The notes under the pieces were generated by a model that saw nothing but the letters and a program-made list of their open reading frames with translations, had not been told where the DNA came from and ran no database searches. A DNA stretch of 64,000 bases, from positions 47,985 through 111,984 of the forward strand of contig CAMELR010000005.1 of the NCBI GenBank assembly GCA_945923775.1, given 5' to 3'. Made by a program: the position numbers and the translations under genes. Positions 44,482-53,146 of the stretch are shown here, one piece after another. Numbering within the stretch: position 1 is the first letter of the stretch; each line of letters opens with the position of its first letter. This DNA comes from an uncultured Clostridia bacterium. GTDB lineage: Bacteria; Bacillota; Clostridia; Oscillospirales; Ruminococcaceae.

Positions 44482-44579
44482 AAACTATAATTTAGCGGCG
44501 AGTGTTCCGTTTGCTGCCACCCAAAATTGGGAGTCAAGGGGTTGCAACTAGTGAAACACTAGCCGCTAAATTAAAGTTT
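44482..44579. other. Long near-perfect inverted repeat with structured loop
   Basis: Arms at 44488-44506 and 44555-44573 pair over 19 bp with one mismatch, and the pairing extends by AAACT/AGTTT at the outside. The ~48-base loop includes a CCCA/TGGG mini-hairpin. There is no U-run directly after the arm. It could be a non-coding RNA, a small mobile element or an mRNA 3' structure of rnhA. Confidence 0.5.
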
Positions 44580-44625
44580 CTCTCACAGTATTTTTGCAAT
44601 TTACTTTCGTTGTGTTTTTTCCAAA

Positions 44626-44657
44626 AAAATCTCCTGCATTCAACCGCAGGAGATTTT
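44626..44657. terminator. Bidirectional terminator
   Basis: AAAATCTCCTGC / GCAGGAGATTTT, between convergent genes. Confidence 0.75.
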
Positions 44658-44693
44658 ATTTAATTAAGCGTCATAATCACGGCTCACAGAATC

Positions 44694-45173
44694 CTACCTG
44701 CCGGAGCGCAGGAAAATACACAGCCAGTACATCAACACACTGAGGAGGATCTGCGGGATCATCAGCATCAGAGTGACAACCACACAGTCAACCCCGCCGA
44801 ATATCGCAGCTGAGATCAGCGAAACAGCCGTGCAGACTAAAATCACTATCAGAGTACCGCGCGCTTCAACGTGGGTGAGAATGCTGTCCTTCCGAATCGC
44901 GATAAATCGGAACGGCACCAGTAAAACAGCGGAAATTACCGCCGTCACAAGGAACGACGCTCCAAGCGCCAGCAGCGATAAAGCTCCGTTTAATGCTTCG
45001 CCGCCCAGTTCTGCCAGCGGTGTGAAATCTGTTCCGTCAACGTATATGCTTCCATCGGTCTGGAATTCCGATTCCGCTGACGATATCCCAGCCGCAAAGA
45101 CGAACGCCAGTACGCACAGAGCGACCTGTATCAGCGCAAAAACTATGAACCTCGCTAATGAACGATTTTTCAT
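44694..45173 (-). CDS. Hypothetical membrane protein with four predicted helices
   Basis: 159 residues. Hydrophobic helices lie at about 8-30, 58-85, 97-122 and 125-150; the loop after helix 1 (SEFQTDGSIYVDGTDFTPL) is predicted outside. I do not recognise a family. The ATG at 45173 has AGGAGG 7 bases upstream. A good promoter lies just upstream (45197-45225) and is divergent from that of the YbaK gene, so the two genes share a control region. Confidence 0.72.
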   Translation of the reverse strand: MKNRSLARFIVFALIQVALCVLAFVFAAGISSAESEFQTDGSIYVDGTDFTPLAELGGEALNGALSLLALGASFLVTAVISAVLLVPFRFIAIRKDSILTHVEARGTLIVILVCTAVSLISAAIFGGVDCVVVTLMLMIPQILLSVLMYWLCIFLRSGR

Positions 45174-45196
45174 TATCCAGCCTCCTTCCAGATTAT

Positions 45197-45225
45197 ATAA
45201 TAACACAGCTCCCGCATTTTGTCAA
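45197..45225 (-). promoter_or_regulatory. Promoter of the small membrane protein
   Basis: Minus strand TTGACA, 17 bases, TATTAT. Confidence 0.7.
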
Positions 45226-45236
45226 TTAAAAACATA

Positions 45237-45265
45237 TTGACAAAACCGCTGTAAAGTGATAAAAT
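45237..45265 (+). promoter_or_regulatory. Promoter of the YbaK-type gene
   Basis: TTGACA at 45237-45242, 17 bases, TAAAAT at 45260-45265. It lies back to back with the minus-strand promoter at 45197-45225. Confidence 0.7.
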
Positions 45266-45311
45266 CAACTTGGCCGCCCAAACGCGGAATGATAACAGAA
45301 GGTGGAACAAA

Positions 45312-45782
45312 ATGGCTATAGAAAAGGTAAGAGAATACTTCGCAGGCTGCGGAATGGCAGACCGCATACTTGAATTTGACAGCTCCAGCGCAACGGTGGA
45401 GCTTGCCGCCCAGGCGCTCAGCTGTGAGCCGCGCCGCATCGCTAAAAGCCTCTCGTTTATGCTAGGCGAGGAGCCGATACTTGTCGTAACGTCTGGCGAC
45501 GCGAAGGTCGACAACGCAAAATACAAGGCTAAATTCGGCAAGAAGGCAAAAATGCTGACCCCTGACGAGGTCGTGCAGCTCATCGGACACGCGATCGGCG
45601 GAGTATGCCCGTTCGCAGTGAACGATGGCGTGACTGTATACCTCGACGAATCGCTCAAGAGGTTCAGCACCGTGTTCCCCGCCTGCGGAAGCAGCAACAG
45701 CGCGATTGAGCTCACCATACCTGAGCTTGAGGAGCACTCCGGCTTTACAGAGTGGGTAGACGTCTGCAAGGGCTGGGAGTAA
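45312..45782 (+). CDS. YbaK/EbsC-type aminoacyl-tRNA deacylase
   Basis: 156 residues with the YbaK/ProX fold: CEPRRIAKSLSFML, PILVVTSGDAKVDNAKYKAK, and GHAIGGVCPFAVNDGVTVYLDESL are characteristic, including the Lys in RIAKSL and the GGVxPF loop. Such proteins hydrolyse mischarged tRNAs, for example Cys-tRNA(Pro) or Ala-tRNA(Pro). The exact subfamily is not resolved. The ATG at 45312 is preceded by AGAAGGTGG and lies about 40 bases downstream of the promoter's likely start point. Confidence 0.87.
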   Translation: MAIEKVREYFAGCGMADRILEFDSSSATVELAAQALSCEPRRIAKSLSFMLGEEPILVVTSGDAKVDNAKYKAKFGKKAKMLTPDEVVQLIGHAIGGVCPFAVNDGVTVYLDESLKRFSTVFPACGSSNSAIELTIPELEEHSGFTEWVDVCKGWE

Positions 45783-45877
45783 TGGCAGTTTTGTGCTGAC
45801 CGATGTCCGTATAATTAATGCTGTTACGGAATAATTGTGTTATAATAAAGTTACAACGTTAATTCCAGGAGGGTATT

Positions 45878-47431
45878 ATGGAACACATCAGACCTATCAT
45901 TGCAGTTATGCTTTCGGCACTTTTGTGCGGTTGTACTCCCGCTGCCGGTTCGTCCGGGGACAGCCAGAGCCAGGCTGAATTCTCGCCGGAAAGCGGATTC
46001 GCGCTCGGTTCGGCGGTACCTTCACAGCCCGGCGGGATAACAGTTCAGTCGCTGGACGCTCCGACCGGCAAGAACCTTCCGGACGGCAACCCGCTTATTT
46101 CAAACGTTTTCTGCGCAGACCCCACCGCTGTGGAGTACGAGGGCAGGCTTTACATCTACGGAACAAACGACAATCAGCAGTACGAAGCGGTCGGAGCCGA
46201 CGGAAAGAACACCTATGAGCATATAAAGTCACTGGTGATACTCTCCACTGACGATATGGTGAACTACACCTACCACGGCATAATCGACATCGCGGAAATA
46301 TGCCCCTGGGCGCTGGCGTCCTGGGCGCCGTCGATAACTTCCCGCGTTGAGGAGGACGGCCTCACTCATTTCTATCTCTACTTCTCAAACAGCGGCTGGG
46401 GTACCGGAGTCATAACCTCCACTTCTCCAACCGGGCCGTGGTCAGACCCTCTCGGGAAATCCCTTTTGGACGGCAACACGCCGGGACTTAACGGGTGCAG
46501 TTCCCCGTTTGACCCGGGCGTATGCATAGACGACAACGGCACCGGTTGGCTGGCTTTCGGAGGCGGCGACGGCGGCTCGCGCATAGTTAAGCTCGGCGAC
46601 GATATGGTGAGCATCGACAGCGACATTGTGAAAATCCCATCTAAATTCAATTTCGAGGCAAGCGAGCTGAACTACATCAACGGAACCTATGTCTACACTT
46701 ACAACAACGACTGGTCGAGCCACACTGACGGGTGGGACGTCGACGGCGTAACGCCTCCGCCGCAGTGCAGCATGTCCTACATGACCACTAAGACCCCGCT
46801 TGACACGGATAGCTGGGTATATCAGGATTATTACTTCAAGAATCCCGGCGAGCAGGGACTTGAATACAGCAACAACCACACCCACCTGCAAAAGTACCAG
46901 GGTAAGTATTATCTGTTCTATCATGCGATGTATCCTCAGAAGGCGCTTGGAACGTACGGAGGATTCCGCAGCCTGTGCGTGAACGAAGCGCAGGTCGACG
47001 AGGAAAACGTAGTCATTGAGAAAGTCACCGGCGACAAGGCGGGAGTTTCCCAAATAAAGAGCCTCGACCCCTATCAGCCGGTACAGGCGGAGACCATCGC
47101 GGCATGCGCAGGCGCGTCCTACGCTCCTGCGGAGGGAAGCGGCAACATGACGATCTCCTGCGGCGCTGAGAATGGCTCCGGCGCGTGGACGTGCGTCCGC
47201 GGCGCTGATTTCGGCGACGGCGCGAAGTACTTCGCGGCTAAGGTAAAGGGAACCGGAAGAGTTGACGTCTACCTCGACAATATCGAGGGAAATGCGGCGG
47301 CTTCCGTGGAGTTCAGCTCTGACGACTGGCAGGTCGTATACAACAGCCTGTTCTCCGAGGTATCCGGAACTCACGACGTGTTCTTAGTGTTCCCGGCTGG
47401 CTTTGAGTTCGATTCCTGGCAGTTTGCGTGA
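45878..47431 (+). CDS. GH43 glycosidase lipoprotein with C-terminal CBM6
   Basis: 517 residues. Lipobox LCGC (Cys19) anchors it outside the membrane. The five-bladed GH43 propeller covers about 70-385: base Asp81 in CADPTAV, the second Asp in SSPFDPGV, and the acid Glu in FEASELNYINGTYV, so the triad appears complete. Residues 395-517 form a CBM6-like module (VQAETIAACAG, WQVVYNSLFSEVSGTHDVFLVF, FDSWQFA). GH43 members act on arabinoxylan or arabinan (xylosidase or arabinofuranosidase). AGGAGGG precedes the ATG. It is monocistronic by context. Confidence 0.9.
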   Translation: MEHIRPIIAVMLSALLCGCTPAAGSSGDSQSQAEFSPESGFALGSAVPSQPGGITVQSLDAPTGKNLPDGNPLISNVFCADPTAVEYEGRLYIYGTNDNQQYEAVGADGKNTYEHIKSLVILSTDDMVNYTYHGIIDIAEICPWALASWAPSITSRVEEDGLTHFYLYFSNSGWGTGVITSTSPTGPWSDPLGKSLLDGNTPGLNGCSSPFDPGVCIDDNGTGWLAFGGGDGGSRIVKLGDDMVSIDSDIVKIPSKFNFEASELNYINGTYVYTYNNDWSSHTDGWDVDGVTPPPQCSMSYMTTKTPLDTDSWVYQDYYFKNPGEQGLEYSNNHTHLQKYQGKYYLFYHAMYPQKALGTYGGFRSLCVNEAQVDEENVVIEKVTGDKAGVSQIKSLDPYQPVQAETIAACAGASYAPAEGSGNMTISCGAENGSGAWTCVRGADFGDGAKYFAAKVKGTGRVDVYLDNIEGNAAASVEFSSDDWQVVYNSLFSEVSGTHDVFLVFPAGFEFDSWQFA

Positions 47432-47445
47432 TCGCGATAATTTTT

Positions 47446-47473
47446 CGGCCGCTCCGGTTTTCCGGGGCGGTCG
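47446..47473 (+). terminator. Possible terminator after GH43
   Basis: CGGCCGCTCCGG, TTTT loop, CCGGGGCGGTCG with two imperfect pairs; a T-rich tract follows a few bases later. Confidence 0.45.
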
Positions 47474-47474
47474 A

Positions 47475-47503
47475 TTGACTTTTTTAACGGTTTTTGCTAT
47501 AAT
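47475..47503 (+). promoter_or_regulatory. Consensus promoter for the CrtO-like/EamA genes
   Basis: TTGACT at 47475-47480, 17 bases, TATAAT at 47498-47503, 42 bases before the ATG at 47545. Confidence 0.7.
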
Positions 47504-47544
47504 GTATTGTGAAATTGTGGTTTCTTACTGTCCGGAGGTCAGCC

Positions 47545-48121
47545 ATGAGAAAGCTAATCATCATAACGTCAGCCGTAATGCCCGTAATTGCAGTGCTCTG
47601 TACCGCGCTGTATCTCCGCGGAGGTCAGGACGTGTTCCTGACTTTGGCGATAACATTTGCGACGATATCCTACCACTTTAATAATGCGGCTGATAGTCGG
47701 CGGTATCATGAACTCCACAATGCACAATCACGCCGACCTCTCCAGTCCATGGTTCCGCCAAAGGGACTGGGAAAAGAAGCTCTACAAGCTGCTCCGTGTG
47801 AAGAAGTGGAAGGGCAGAGTGCCTGCGTATCGGCCGGATTTCTTTGACCTGAGCAGGCACACTCCTGACGAGGTAGCTCAGGCGATGTGCCAGGCGGAGA
47901 TAACCCACGAGATAATACTTCCGCTGAGTTTTCTCCCGATATTCGCCGCAATATGGGTGGGAGCGCTCCCGGCGTTTGTTATAACCTCGGTAATATCAGC
48001 CGCAATGGAACTGGTATTCATCGTTACACAGAGGTTCAACCGACCGAGGATAATCAAAATGCTGGCGCGCCGCCAGAGCGTCCAGAGCGCTCAGAAAAAT
48101 AAAAAGGAAAACAGAAAATGA
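47545..48121 (+). pseudogene. CrtO-like (glycosyl-diaponeurosporenoate acyltransferase family) membrane protein, frameshifted
   Basis: The first part (from 47545, GGAGGT 5 bases upstream) encodes a hydrophobic N-terminus MRKLIIITSAVMPVIAVLC and ends TISYHFN. From about 47680 the similarity continues in the next frame: MRLIVGGIMN, SPWFRQRDWEKKLYKLLRVK, KWKGRVPAY, HTPDEVAQAMCQAEITHE and two helices. Joined as YHFNMRLIVGG, this has the layout of CrtO-like membrane proteins (about 190 residues). One extra base in the TAATAATG stretch would explain the break. It could be a real mutation, a sequencing error or two overlapping genes (ATG at 47684). The last codons overlap the EamA gene by 4 bases. 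Confidence 0.65.
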
Positions 48122-49059
48122 CAAACACAAAAAAAATCAGAAACTGCCTGCTGCTCCTGACAGCAGCGATAATATGGGGCATGGCGTTCGTATCGCAGCA
48201 GGCGGGCATGGATTTCATGGGACCGCTGACCTTCAACGGTTCGCGAAACATCATCGGAAGCGTTATACTTATCCCGGTGATACTTATTATACGCGGGCGC
48301 GTTCCAAAAGCGGAGCGCAAACCGCTTCCCGTTAAGACCACCATCATCGGAGGCCTCGCGTGCGGCGCTGCGCTGACCGTTGCCTCAACGCTCCAGCAGT
48401 ACGGTCTGACGATGACCACCGTCGGAAAGGGCGGATTCATCACCACGCTGTACATAATCCTCACGCCCATACTCGGCATATTCATCGGCAGGAAGGCTCC
48501 GAAAGCCGTGTGGTTCTGCGCGGTGCTGGCAGTTGCCGGAATGTTCCTGCTGTGCGTGAACGGCGAGAGCCTTTCCATCTCGGCAGGCGACCTGCTCGTA
48601 CTTGGAAGCGCGCTGGTGTTTGCAGTCCACATTCTTGTTATCGACCACTTCTCGCCCCTCACCGACGGCGTGATACTTTCCTGCATTCAGTTCGCGGTGT
48701 GCGGCGTGGTAAGTACGATCGGAGCTTTCATTTTCGAGCATCCCTCCTGGGAGCAGCTTGTCAGCGGAGCGATCCCGGTGCTTTACGCCGGCGTGCTTTC
48801 CTGCGGCGTTGGATATACTTTGCAGATCGTCGGTCAGAAGGGCGTCGACCCTACTGCGGCGGCTCTGATACTGTCGCTGGAATCCGTCGTGGCTACGATA
48901 TCCGGATTTGTCGCCTATAAAATAGGTTTTCTCAAGACGGATCAGAGCATGAGCCTCCGGCAGATAATCGGCTGCGCTATCGTGTTTGCGGCTGTTATTC
49001 TCGTGCAGCTTCCGTGGGACAGGATAAGCCAGAAGCTGCGGAAAAATCAGAATGCGTAG
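48118..49059 (+). CDS. EamA/DMT-family transporter
   Basis: 313 residues with about ten membrane helices in two EamA repeats (8-145 and 158-300). The family markers IIWGMAFVSQQAGMDFMGPL, TLQQYGLTMTTVGKGGFIT and the second-repeat LSLESVVATISGFVAYK are clear. Members export or import amino acids and other metabolites; the substrate is unknown. Its ATG overlaps the preceding stop by 4 bases (ATGA), so it depends on translation of the upstream gene, which matters because that gene is frameshifted. Confidence 0.87.
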   Translation: MTNTKKIRNCLLLLTAAIIWGMAFVSQQAGMDFMGPLTFNGSRNIIGSVILIPVILIIRGRVPKAERKPLPVKTTIIGGLACGAALTVASTLQQYGLTMTTVGKGGFITTLYIILTPILGIFIGRKAPKAVWFCAVLAVAGMFLLCVNGESLSISAGDLLVLGSALVFAVHILVIDHFSPLTDGVILSCIQFAVCGVVSTIGAFIFEHPSWEQLVSGAIPVLYAGVLSCGVGYTLQIVGQKGVDPTAAALILSLESVVATISGFVAYKIGFLKTDQSMSLRQIIGCAIVFAAVILVQLPWDRISQKLRKNQNA

Positions 49060-49071
49060 CTCAGAGAAAAT

Positions 49072-49115
49072 AAAAACGGCGCAGATCCGACTGTATCTTT
49101 GTCAGATCTGCGCCG
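49072..49115 (-). terminator. Terminator of the transglutaminase-like gene
   Basis: CGGCGCAGATC / GATCTGCGCCG; on the minus strand it is followed by TTTTTATTTT. Confidence 0.75.
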
Positions 49116-49121
49116 CTGGCT

Positions 49122-50516
49122 TTAGTCAAGTGCGAAATAATCCCGGTACTCAAACCGCGTGACCCTGTGATCCTGGGAAATCGCCGCCGTGGAGATATCA
49201 AAGTACTGCATATCCTGCGGACCTTCAACGTAGCGCCGTTTGCGGTAGCTGTTCGAGGAGTTCCACACGGTATCGACCCATATCTGCCTGCCGTCGATGA
49301 CTGTCATATTCCAGGAGTGCGACCGTTCGTCTGCGGTGGAGGTCTGCATGAAGCAGCGGCTTCCGGTTACAACGCTGCCGGAGGCGTTCGCGCACCATAT
49401 CCCCTGAGCCTGGCAAAGCGCGGAGAACAGATTCGACCAGCCGAAGCACACCGAGCGGTGGTATTCCAGGACATGCTCAAGCGTCAGCATGTCGTCGGTC
49501 ACGCCCTTTTCGGAGGCGTCCTTGTCGTAGTACATGTTCCGCGATACCCACTGTGAAATTGCGCGCAGCTTGTCGTAGTCGCTGGTGATACCCGCGCATA
49601 TCTCGTCGGAAAGCTCCCTGACCCGGCTGAGGACCTGCCTTGCAGTCTCATGGTCGCCGGAGGACGTGATGTGCTGCATTACGCCCTCCTCCGGGAGTTC
49701 CAGCGGGGAAGCGGCGGCGCTCAGGTTTTCATCTGCGGGAAGCTCCGACCAGGAGAGCGGCGCGGAGCCGTCCGCGGTCATTTCAAAAACGTAGTCCATT
49801 ATCGCGCCGCCGTCCAGCGACACCCGGATAATATAGTATCCCGGGTCGAGCGAGGACACGTTCAGCGTGCCGGAAAAATTGCTTCCGCTGGAGGTGAAGT
49901 CGTAGCTCGGGATCTGCTCAAGCAGGATATCCACCGAAGTTACGGGAGTTCCAGTGTAAACGCCTGAATATCTGACGCTTCGCTCGCCGAACTCAAACTG
50001 TACGTGATGAAGCGGGTCGCCGGAGGTAATAAGCACATTCGATGGGCGTTCCGGCTCGGTGGGTTCGGAATGCTCAGCGGTCTGAGGCTTGGAAGTCGTC
50101 TGGATTTTCTCAGTGGTTGTTTCAGTCGCGGAAGTCGCGGAAGTCGAGAGAGAAACGGCGGAAGTCGGCTGAGCAGGCTCAGAAACCGCCGCCGTAGTTT
50201 CGCCAGGTGGAGTAGTTGTTGAAAGATTTGTTTCCTCCGGCATGTCGGGGGATTCTGCGGTTAAGGCGGCAGGCTCGGCTGTTATGACCGGAGTTTCAGA
50301 CGGTGCCTCGGTTTGCGGGGCAATTGTCACAGCTGCAGAGCTTCCGGAGGTTTCCGTAGCCGAACTTGAGTCCGTGGAAACAGGCTGGGAAGGCATGACG
50401 AATTCAGGCACGCTGCTTTCACCAACTGGAGGCTGATTCAGCAGCAGAGCCAGCCCGGCTATTCCGGCGGCGAGCGCACAGCAGCCGGAGATAATTAATA
50501 TAGTATATTTTTTCAC
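49122..50516 (-). CDS. Membrane-anchored transglutaminase-like protein
   Basis: 464 residues from a GTG at 50516 preceded by GGAGG. A hydrophobic helix near the N-terminus (ILIISGCCALAAGIAGLALLL) anchors it; about 140 residues rich in Ser, Thr, Pro and Glu form a stalk; a beta domain (about 160-260) and a transglutaminase-like domain (290-440) follow. The triad is visible as Cys in VCFGWSNLF, His in SHSWNM and Asp in WVDTVWN. Bacterial members are often proteases or crosslinkers of surface proteins; the role here is unknown. It has its own promoter at 50545-50573. Confidence 0.83.
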   Translation of the reverse strand: MKKYTILIISGCCALAAGIAGLALLLNQPPVGESSVPEFVMPSQPVSTDSSSATETSGSSAAVTIAPQTEAPSETPVITAEPAALTAESPDMPEETNLSTTTPPGETTAAVSEPAQPTSAVSLSTSATSATETTTEKIQTTSKPQTAEHSEPTEPERPSNVLITSGDPLHHVQFEFGERSVRYSGVYTGTPVTSVDILLEQIPSYDFTSSGSNFSGTLNVSSLDPGYYIIRVSLDGGAIMDYVFEMTADGSAPLSWSELPADENLSAAASPLELPEEGVMQHITSSGDHETARQVLSRVRELSDEICAGITSDYDKLRAISQWVSRNMYYDKDASEKGVTDDMLTLEHVLEYHRSVCFGWSNLFSALCQAQGIWCANASGSVVTGSRCFMQTSTADERSHSWNMTVIDGRQIWVDTVWNSSNSYRKRRYVEGPQDMQYFDISTAAISQDHRVTRFEYRDYFALD

Positions 50517-50544
50517 GATGACCTCCGGGAAAGTTGATATGTTT

Positions 50545-50573
50545 ATTTTACCCCGGAAATCTGGATTTGTCAA
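50545..50573 (-). promoter_or_regulatory. Promoter of the transglutaminase-like gene
   Basis: Minus strand TTGACA, 17 bases, TAAAAT, just downstream of the preceding minus-strand gene's stop. Confidence 0.65.
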
Positions 50574-50576
50574 TAT

Positions 50577-51020
50577 TTAGTTTTCATCTATCGCGAGGGC
50601 GCCCTGGAATCCTCCCGCCGCCGGGGAAACGATGTCCGCGCCGATGATGGCTCCGTTTTCAACTAGGAGTTCCGCGTTGAGCGGAACCGACGTATCTCCG
50701 GAAAGCTCGTAGGTGTAGCGCTTGACGGTGTGCGCGCGGTACCTCCGCAGGTCGAAGCCCTGCTTGCGCTGGAGCGCGTTGTATTCCTCGTAAACATCGT
50801 CGAATTCCACAGGGATACGCACGTTTTCAACGGCGGTGTGGGTGAATCCGGGATCCCAGCCGAAGCTCTCTATATAGGCTATGCGCTGTTCGTTGGTCGC
50901 GCCGGGTATCGAATCGGCTCCGCAGCCGAAGCTCCGCGTCAGCGTCCAGAGAGCTGCCGCCGCGAATAATATCAGCCCGGCGGCAAGCGGAAGCCGGGAG
51001 CGTTTCGTGTCGTTCTTCAT
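50577..51020 (-). CDS. DUF4830-like membrane-anchored protein
   Basis: 147 residues. A short basic N-terminus (KNDTKRSR) and one membrane helix (LPLAAGLILFAAAALWTLT) precede an outside domain with RIAYIESFGWDP, VRIPVEFDDVYEEYNALQRK, QGFDLRRY and VKRYTYEL, matching the DUF4830 pattern as I recall it. Its function is unknown. The ATG at 51020 has GGAGG 4-5 bases upstream; an in-frame ATG further upstream is less well placed. Confidence 0.72.
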   Translation of the reverse strand: MKNDTKRSRLPLAAGLILFAAAALWTLTRSFGCGADSIPGATNEQRIAYIESFGWDPGFTHTAVENVRIPVEFDDVYEEYNALQRKQGFDLRRYRAHTVKRYTYELSGDTSVPLNAELLVENGAIIGADIVSPAAGGFQGALAIDEN

Positions 51021-51053
51021 AGTTCCTCCGTTCATATTACTGTAGGATTGCAC

Positions 51054-51428
51054 AAAATTCAGCCTGGATTTTGGGCGCCCGCAGTCTCTGTTTGTCCTCA
51101 GATATCAATATATGACCATTGTGTGAAAAGAATACCGTAGATTTTGTTGTGTAATGCACAAATTAAACTGTGGTGTTTTGTTATAATCTCCAAAAATCGA
51201 GATGAAAGTTTCTTGAATGGCTCAAAATAGGGCTTTTTTTGTGCAATACCACTAGCAGAACAGACCGTTTTTTGTGGTTGTTTTGTAGGTCTTGGTTATT
51301 ATTCATAAAGGGATTCAAAAATATTTGTTGACTTAGGCTCTTTATTTTTTCGCCGTATTTTGGTATCATATTAGTAGCGGAAAAGCTGATAGTTCCCTGA
51401 AAAGGGTTCAAAATAATTAAGTAATTCA
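51054..51428. other. Intergenic region upstream of the MsmX-type gene
   Basis: About 390 bases of A+T-rich sequence with no convincing gene. A TATAAT occurs at 51182 and a TTGACT near 51328, but neither has a well-spaced partner. A weak hairpin CCCT-GAAA-AGGG lies near 51395. The long leader may carry regulation that I cannot identify. Confidence 0.4.
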
Positions 51429-51442
51429 GGAGGTCATTTCTA

Positions 51443-52585
51443 ATGGCAAGCTTATCACTCAGAGGCATATACAAGCGCTATCCCGGCGGCGTTGTTGCCG
51501 TTTCCGATTTCACAATGAATATCAAGGACAAGGAGTTCATCGTACTCGTAGGCCCTTCCGGCTGCGGTAAGTCCACAACTCTCCGTATGATCGCAGGTCT
51601 TGAGGAGATCTCCGAGGGCGAAATGTTCATCGGCGACCGTCTCGTAAATGACGTTGCTCCTAAGGACAGAGATATCGCGATGGTATTCCAGAACTACGCT
51701 CTGTACCCCCATATGTCCGTTTTCGATAACATGGCATTCGGCCTGAAGCTCCGTAAGGTTCCGAAGGACGAGATCAAGAAGCTCGTTGAAGAGGCTGCTA
51801 AGATCCTCGACATCTCCCACCTGCTCGACAGAAAGCCGAAGGCTCTGTCCGGTGGTCAGAGACAGCGTGTAGCGCTCGGCCGTGCTATCGTACGTGATCC
51901 TCAGGTCTTCCTGCTTGACGAGCCGCTGTCCAACCTGGACGCTAAGCTCCGTGCACAGATGAGAACCGAGCTTTCCAAGCTCCACAAGAAGCTGGGTACT
52001 ACATTCATCTATGTAACTCATGACCAGACAGAGGCTATGACCATGGGTGACAGAATCGTTGTTATGAAGGACGGCTACATTCAGCAGATCGATTCTCCTA
52101 TCAACCTTTATGAGAACCCTGTTAATAAGTTCGTTGCAGGCTTCATCGGCTCTCCGCAGATGAACTTCATTCCTGCTAAGCTCATCATGGCTAACGGCAA
52201 GTACACCGTTGAGTTCGGTTCTGAGGACACCAAGACCTCCAGAGGCCGCAAGTTCTACGTTGAGCTGCCCTCCGCTAAGGCTGACAACGAGGGTCTGAAG
52301 TACTATGTAGACAAGGAAGTTATCCTCGGTATCCGTCCTGAGAACATTCACGACGAGGAGATGTTCCTCTCCACCGCTAAGACCGGTATGATCGAGGCTA
52401 CTGTTGATGTAACCGAAATGCTCGGTGCTGAGACATTCCTGTACCTCACCTGCGAGGGTATCCCGCTCACCGCTAGAGTATCTCCGAGATGCACTGCACG
52501 TCCCCAGGATACTGTTAAGCTCGCTCTCGACCCGAACAAGATCCATCTGTTCGACGCTTCCGATGAGCACTCCCTGCTCAACTAA
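51443..52585 (+). CDS. msmX: MsmX/UgpC-type sugar ABC transporter ATPase
   Basis: 380 residues, full length for the MalK/MsmX family. Walker [10 protein letters not shown] at 37-45, Q-loop in [11 protein letters not shown], signature [14 protein letters not shown], Walker [17 protein letters not shown] and H-loop VTHDQTEAM are intact. The C-terminal TOBE/regulatory domain covers about 235-380. MsmX proteins serve many CUT1 sugar importers at once. It is encoded alone with AGGAGG upstream and a strong terminator downstream; codon use is that of a highly expressed gene. It may energise the two CUT1 permease pairs at 34.7-43.9 kb. Confidence 0.94.
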   Translation: MASLSLRGIYKRYPGGVVAVSDFTMNIKDKEFIVLVGPSGCGKSTTLRMIAGLEEISEGEMFIGDRLVNDVAPKDRDIAMVFQNYALYPHMSVFDNMAFGLKLRKVPKDEIKKLVEEAAKILDISHLLDRKPKALSGGQRQRVALGRAIVRDPQVFLLDEPLSNLDAKLRAQMRTELSKLHKKLGTTFIYVTHDQTEAMTMGDRIVVMKDGYIQQIDSPINLYENPVNKFVAGFIGSPQMNFIPAKLIMANGKYTVEFGSEDTKTSRGRKFYVELPSAKADNEGLKYYVDKEVILGIRPENIHDEEMFLSTAKTGMIEATVDVTEMLGAETFLYLTCEGIPLTARVSPRCTARPQDTVKLALDPNKIHLFDASDEHSLLN

Positions 52586-52612
52586 TTGTTGAACAACAAC
52601 ATACGCTGACTG

Positions 52613-52641
52613 CGGCGCAGCTTTCGGGCTGCGCCGTTTTT
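52613..52641 (+). terminator. Terminator of the MsmX-type gene
   Basis: CGGCGCAGC / GCTGCGCCG followed by TTTTT. Confidence 0.85.
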
Positions 52642-52671
52642 GCAGTTTCTCCGACATGCAGGAGGTGTATC

Positions 52672-53124
52672 TTGATAAAGCTGAAATACGCCGGGCTTTG
52701 CGCCGCTGGGTTAGCCATGAATCTGGCATGCCTGCTGATCGACTCGTTCCTCGGTTCGACACTGGACTTTGACATTCCTTTGTATTTTGTGGTTGGCATT
52801 TTGCTTTGCATAGGTTCCGGTTTTGCACATGCTGCGTTCATGAATATCATCAGAAAAAAGCTTGTCAGGCGGTCGAAATGGTACTTGCTGGCGGTGTTTG
52901 CGGCTCCGTTGGCGCTGAGTGCTCTGGCAGTTGTGGTGGCTATCGTCCTGGACATGACAGTCTGGGCTGAGCGCAGCGGTTTTTTCAACTTTAGCCCGGC
53001 TATTAGTATATTTTTTGTAGCTGTTGGAATCGGAGTGGCTTGTTCACTCAGCGGGATAGCCACATTGTGTGTTGAACAGCTTTTAGGGTACACCGACTCC
53101 GAATCGCCGGACGACAGAAAATAA
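52672..53124 (+). CDS. Hypothetical membrane protein with four predicted helices
   Basis: 150 residues from a TTG at 52672 with GGAGGT 5 bases upstream. Helices lie at about 6-25, 38-60, 72-95 and 108-135. I do not recognise a family. The C-terminus is polar (YTDSESPDDRK). It begins after the MsmX terminator and ends 22 bases before the MoxR gene, so it may be co-transcribed with moxR. Confidence 0.65.
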   Translation: MIKLKYAGLCAAGLAMNLACLLIDSFLGSTLDFDIPLYFVVGILLCIGSGFAHAAFMNIIRKKLVRRSKWYLLAVFAAPLALSALAVVVAIVLDMTVWAERSGFFNFSPAISIFFVAVGIGVACSLSGIATLCVEQLLGYTDSESPDDRK

Positions 53125-53146
53125 GCGTATATAGTCAAGGAGACGA

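Noticed and set aside
44482..44579. Integron attC site
   Set aside because: The arms lack the GTTRRRY/RYYYAAC core pattern, and no integrase or cassette array is present.
51181..51474. Small minus-strand open frame upstream of msmX
   Set aside because: A+T-rich, no ribosome site, no recognisable motif, and it runs into the msmX start.
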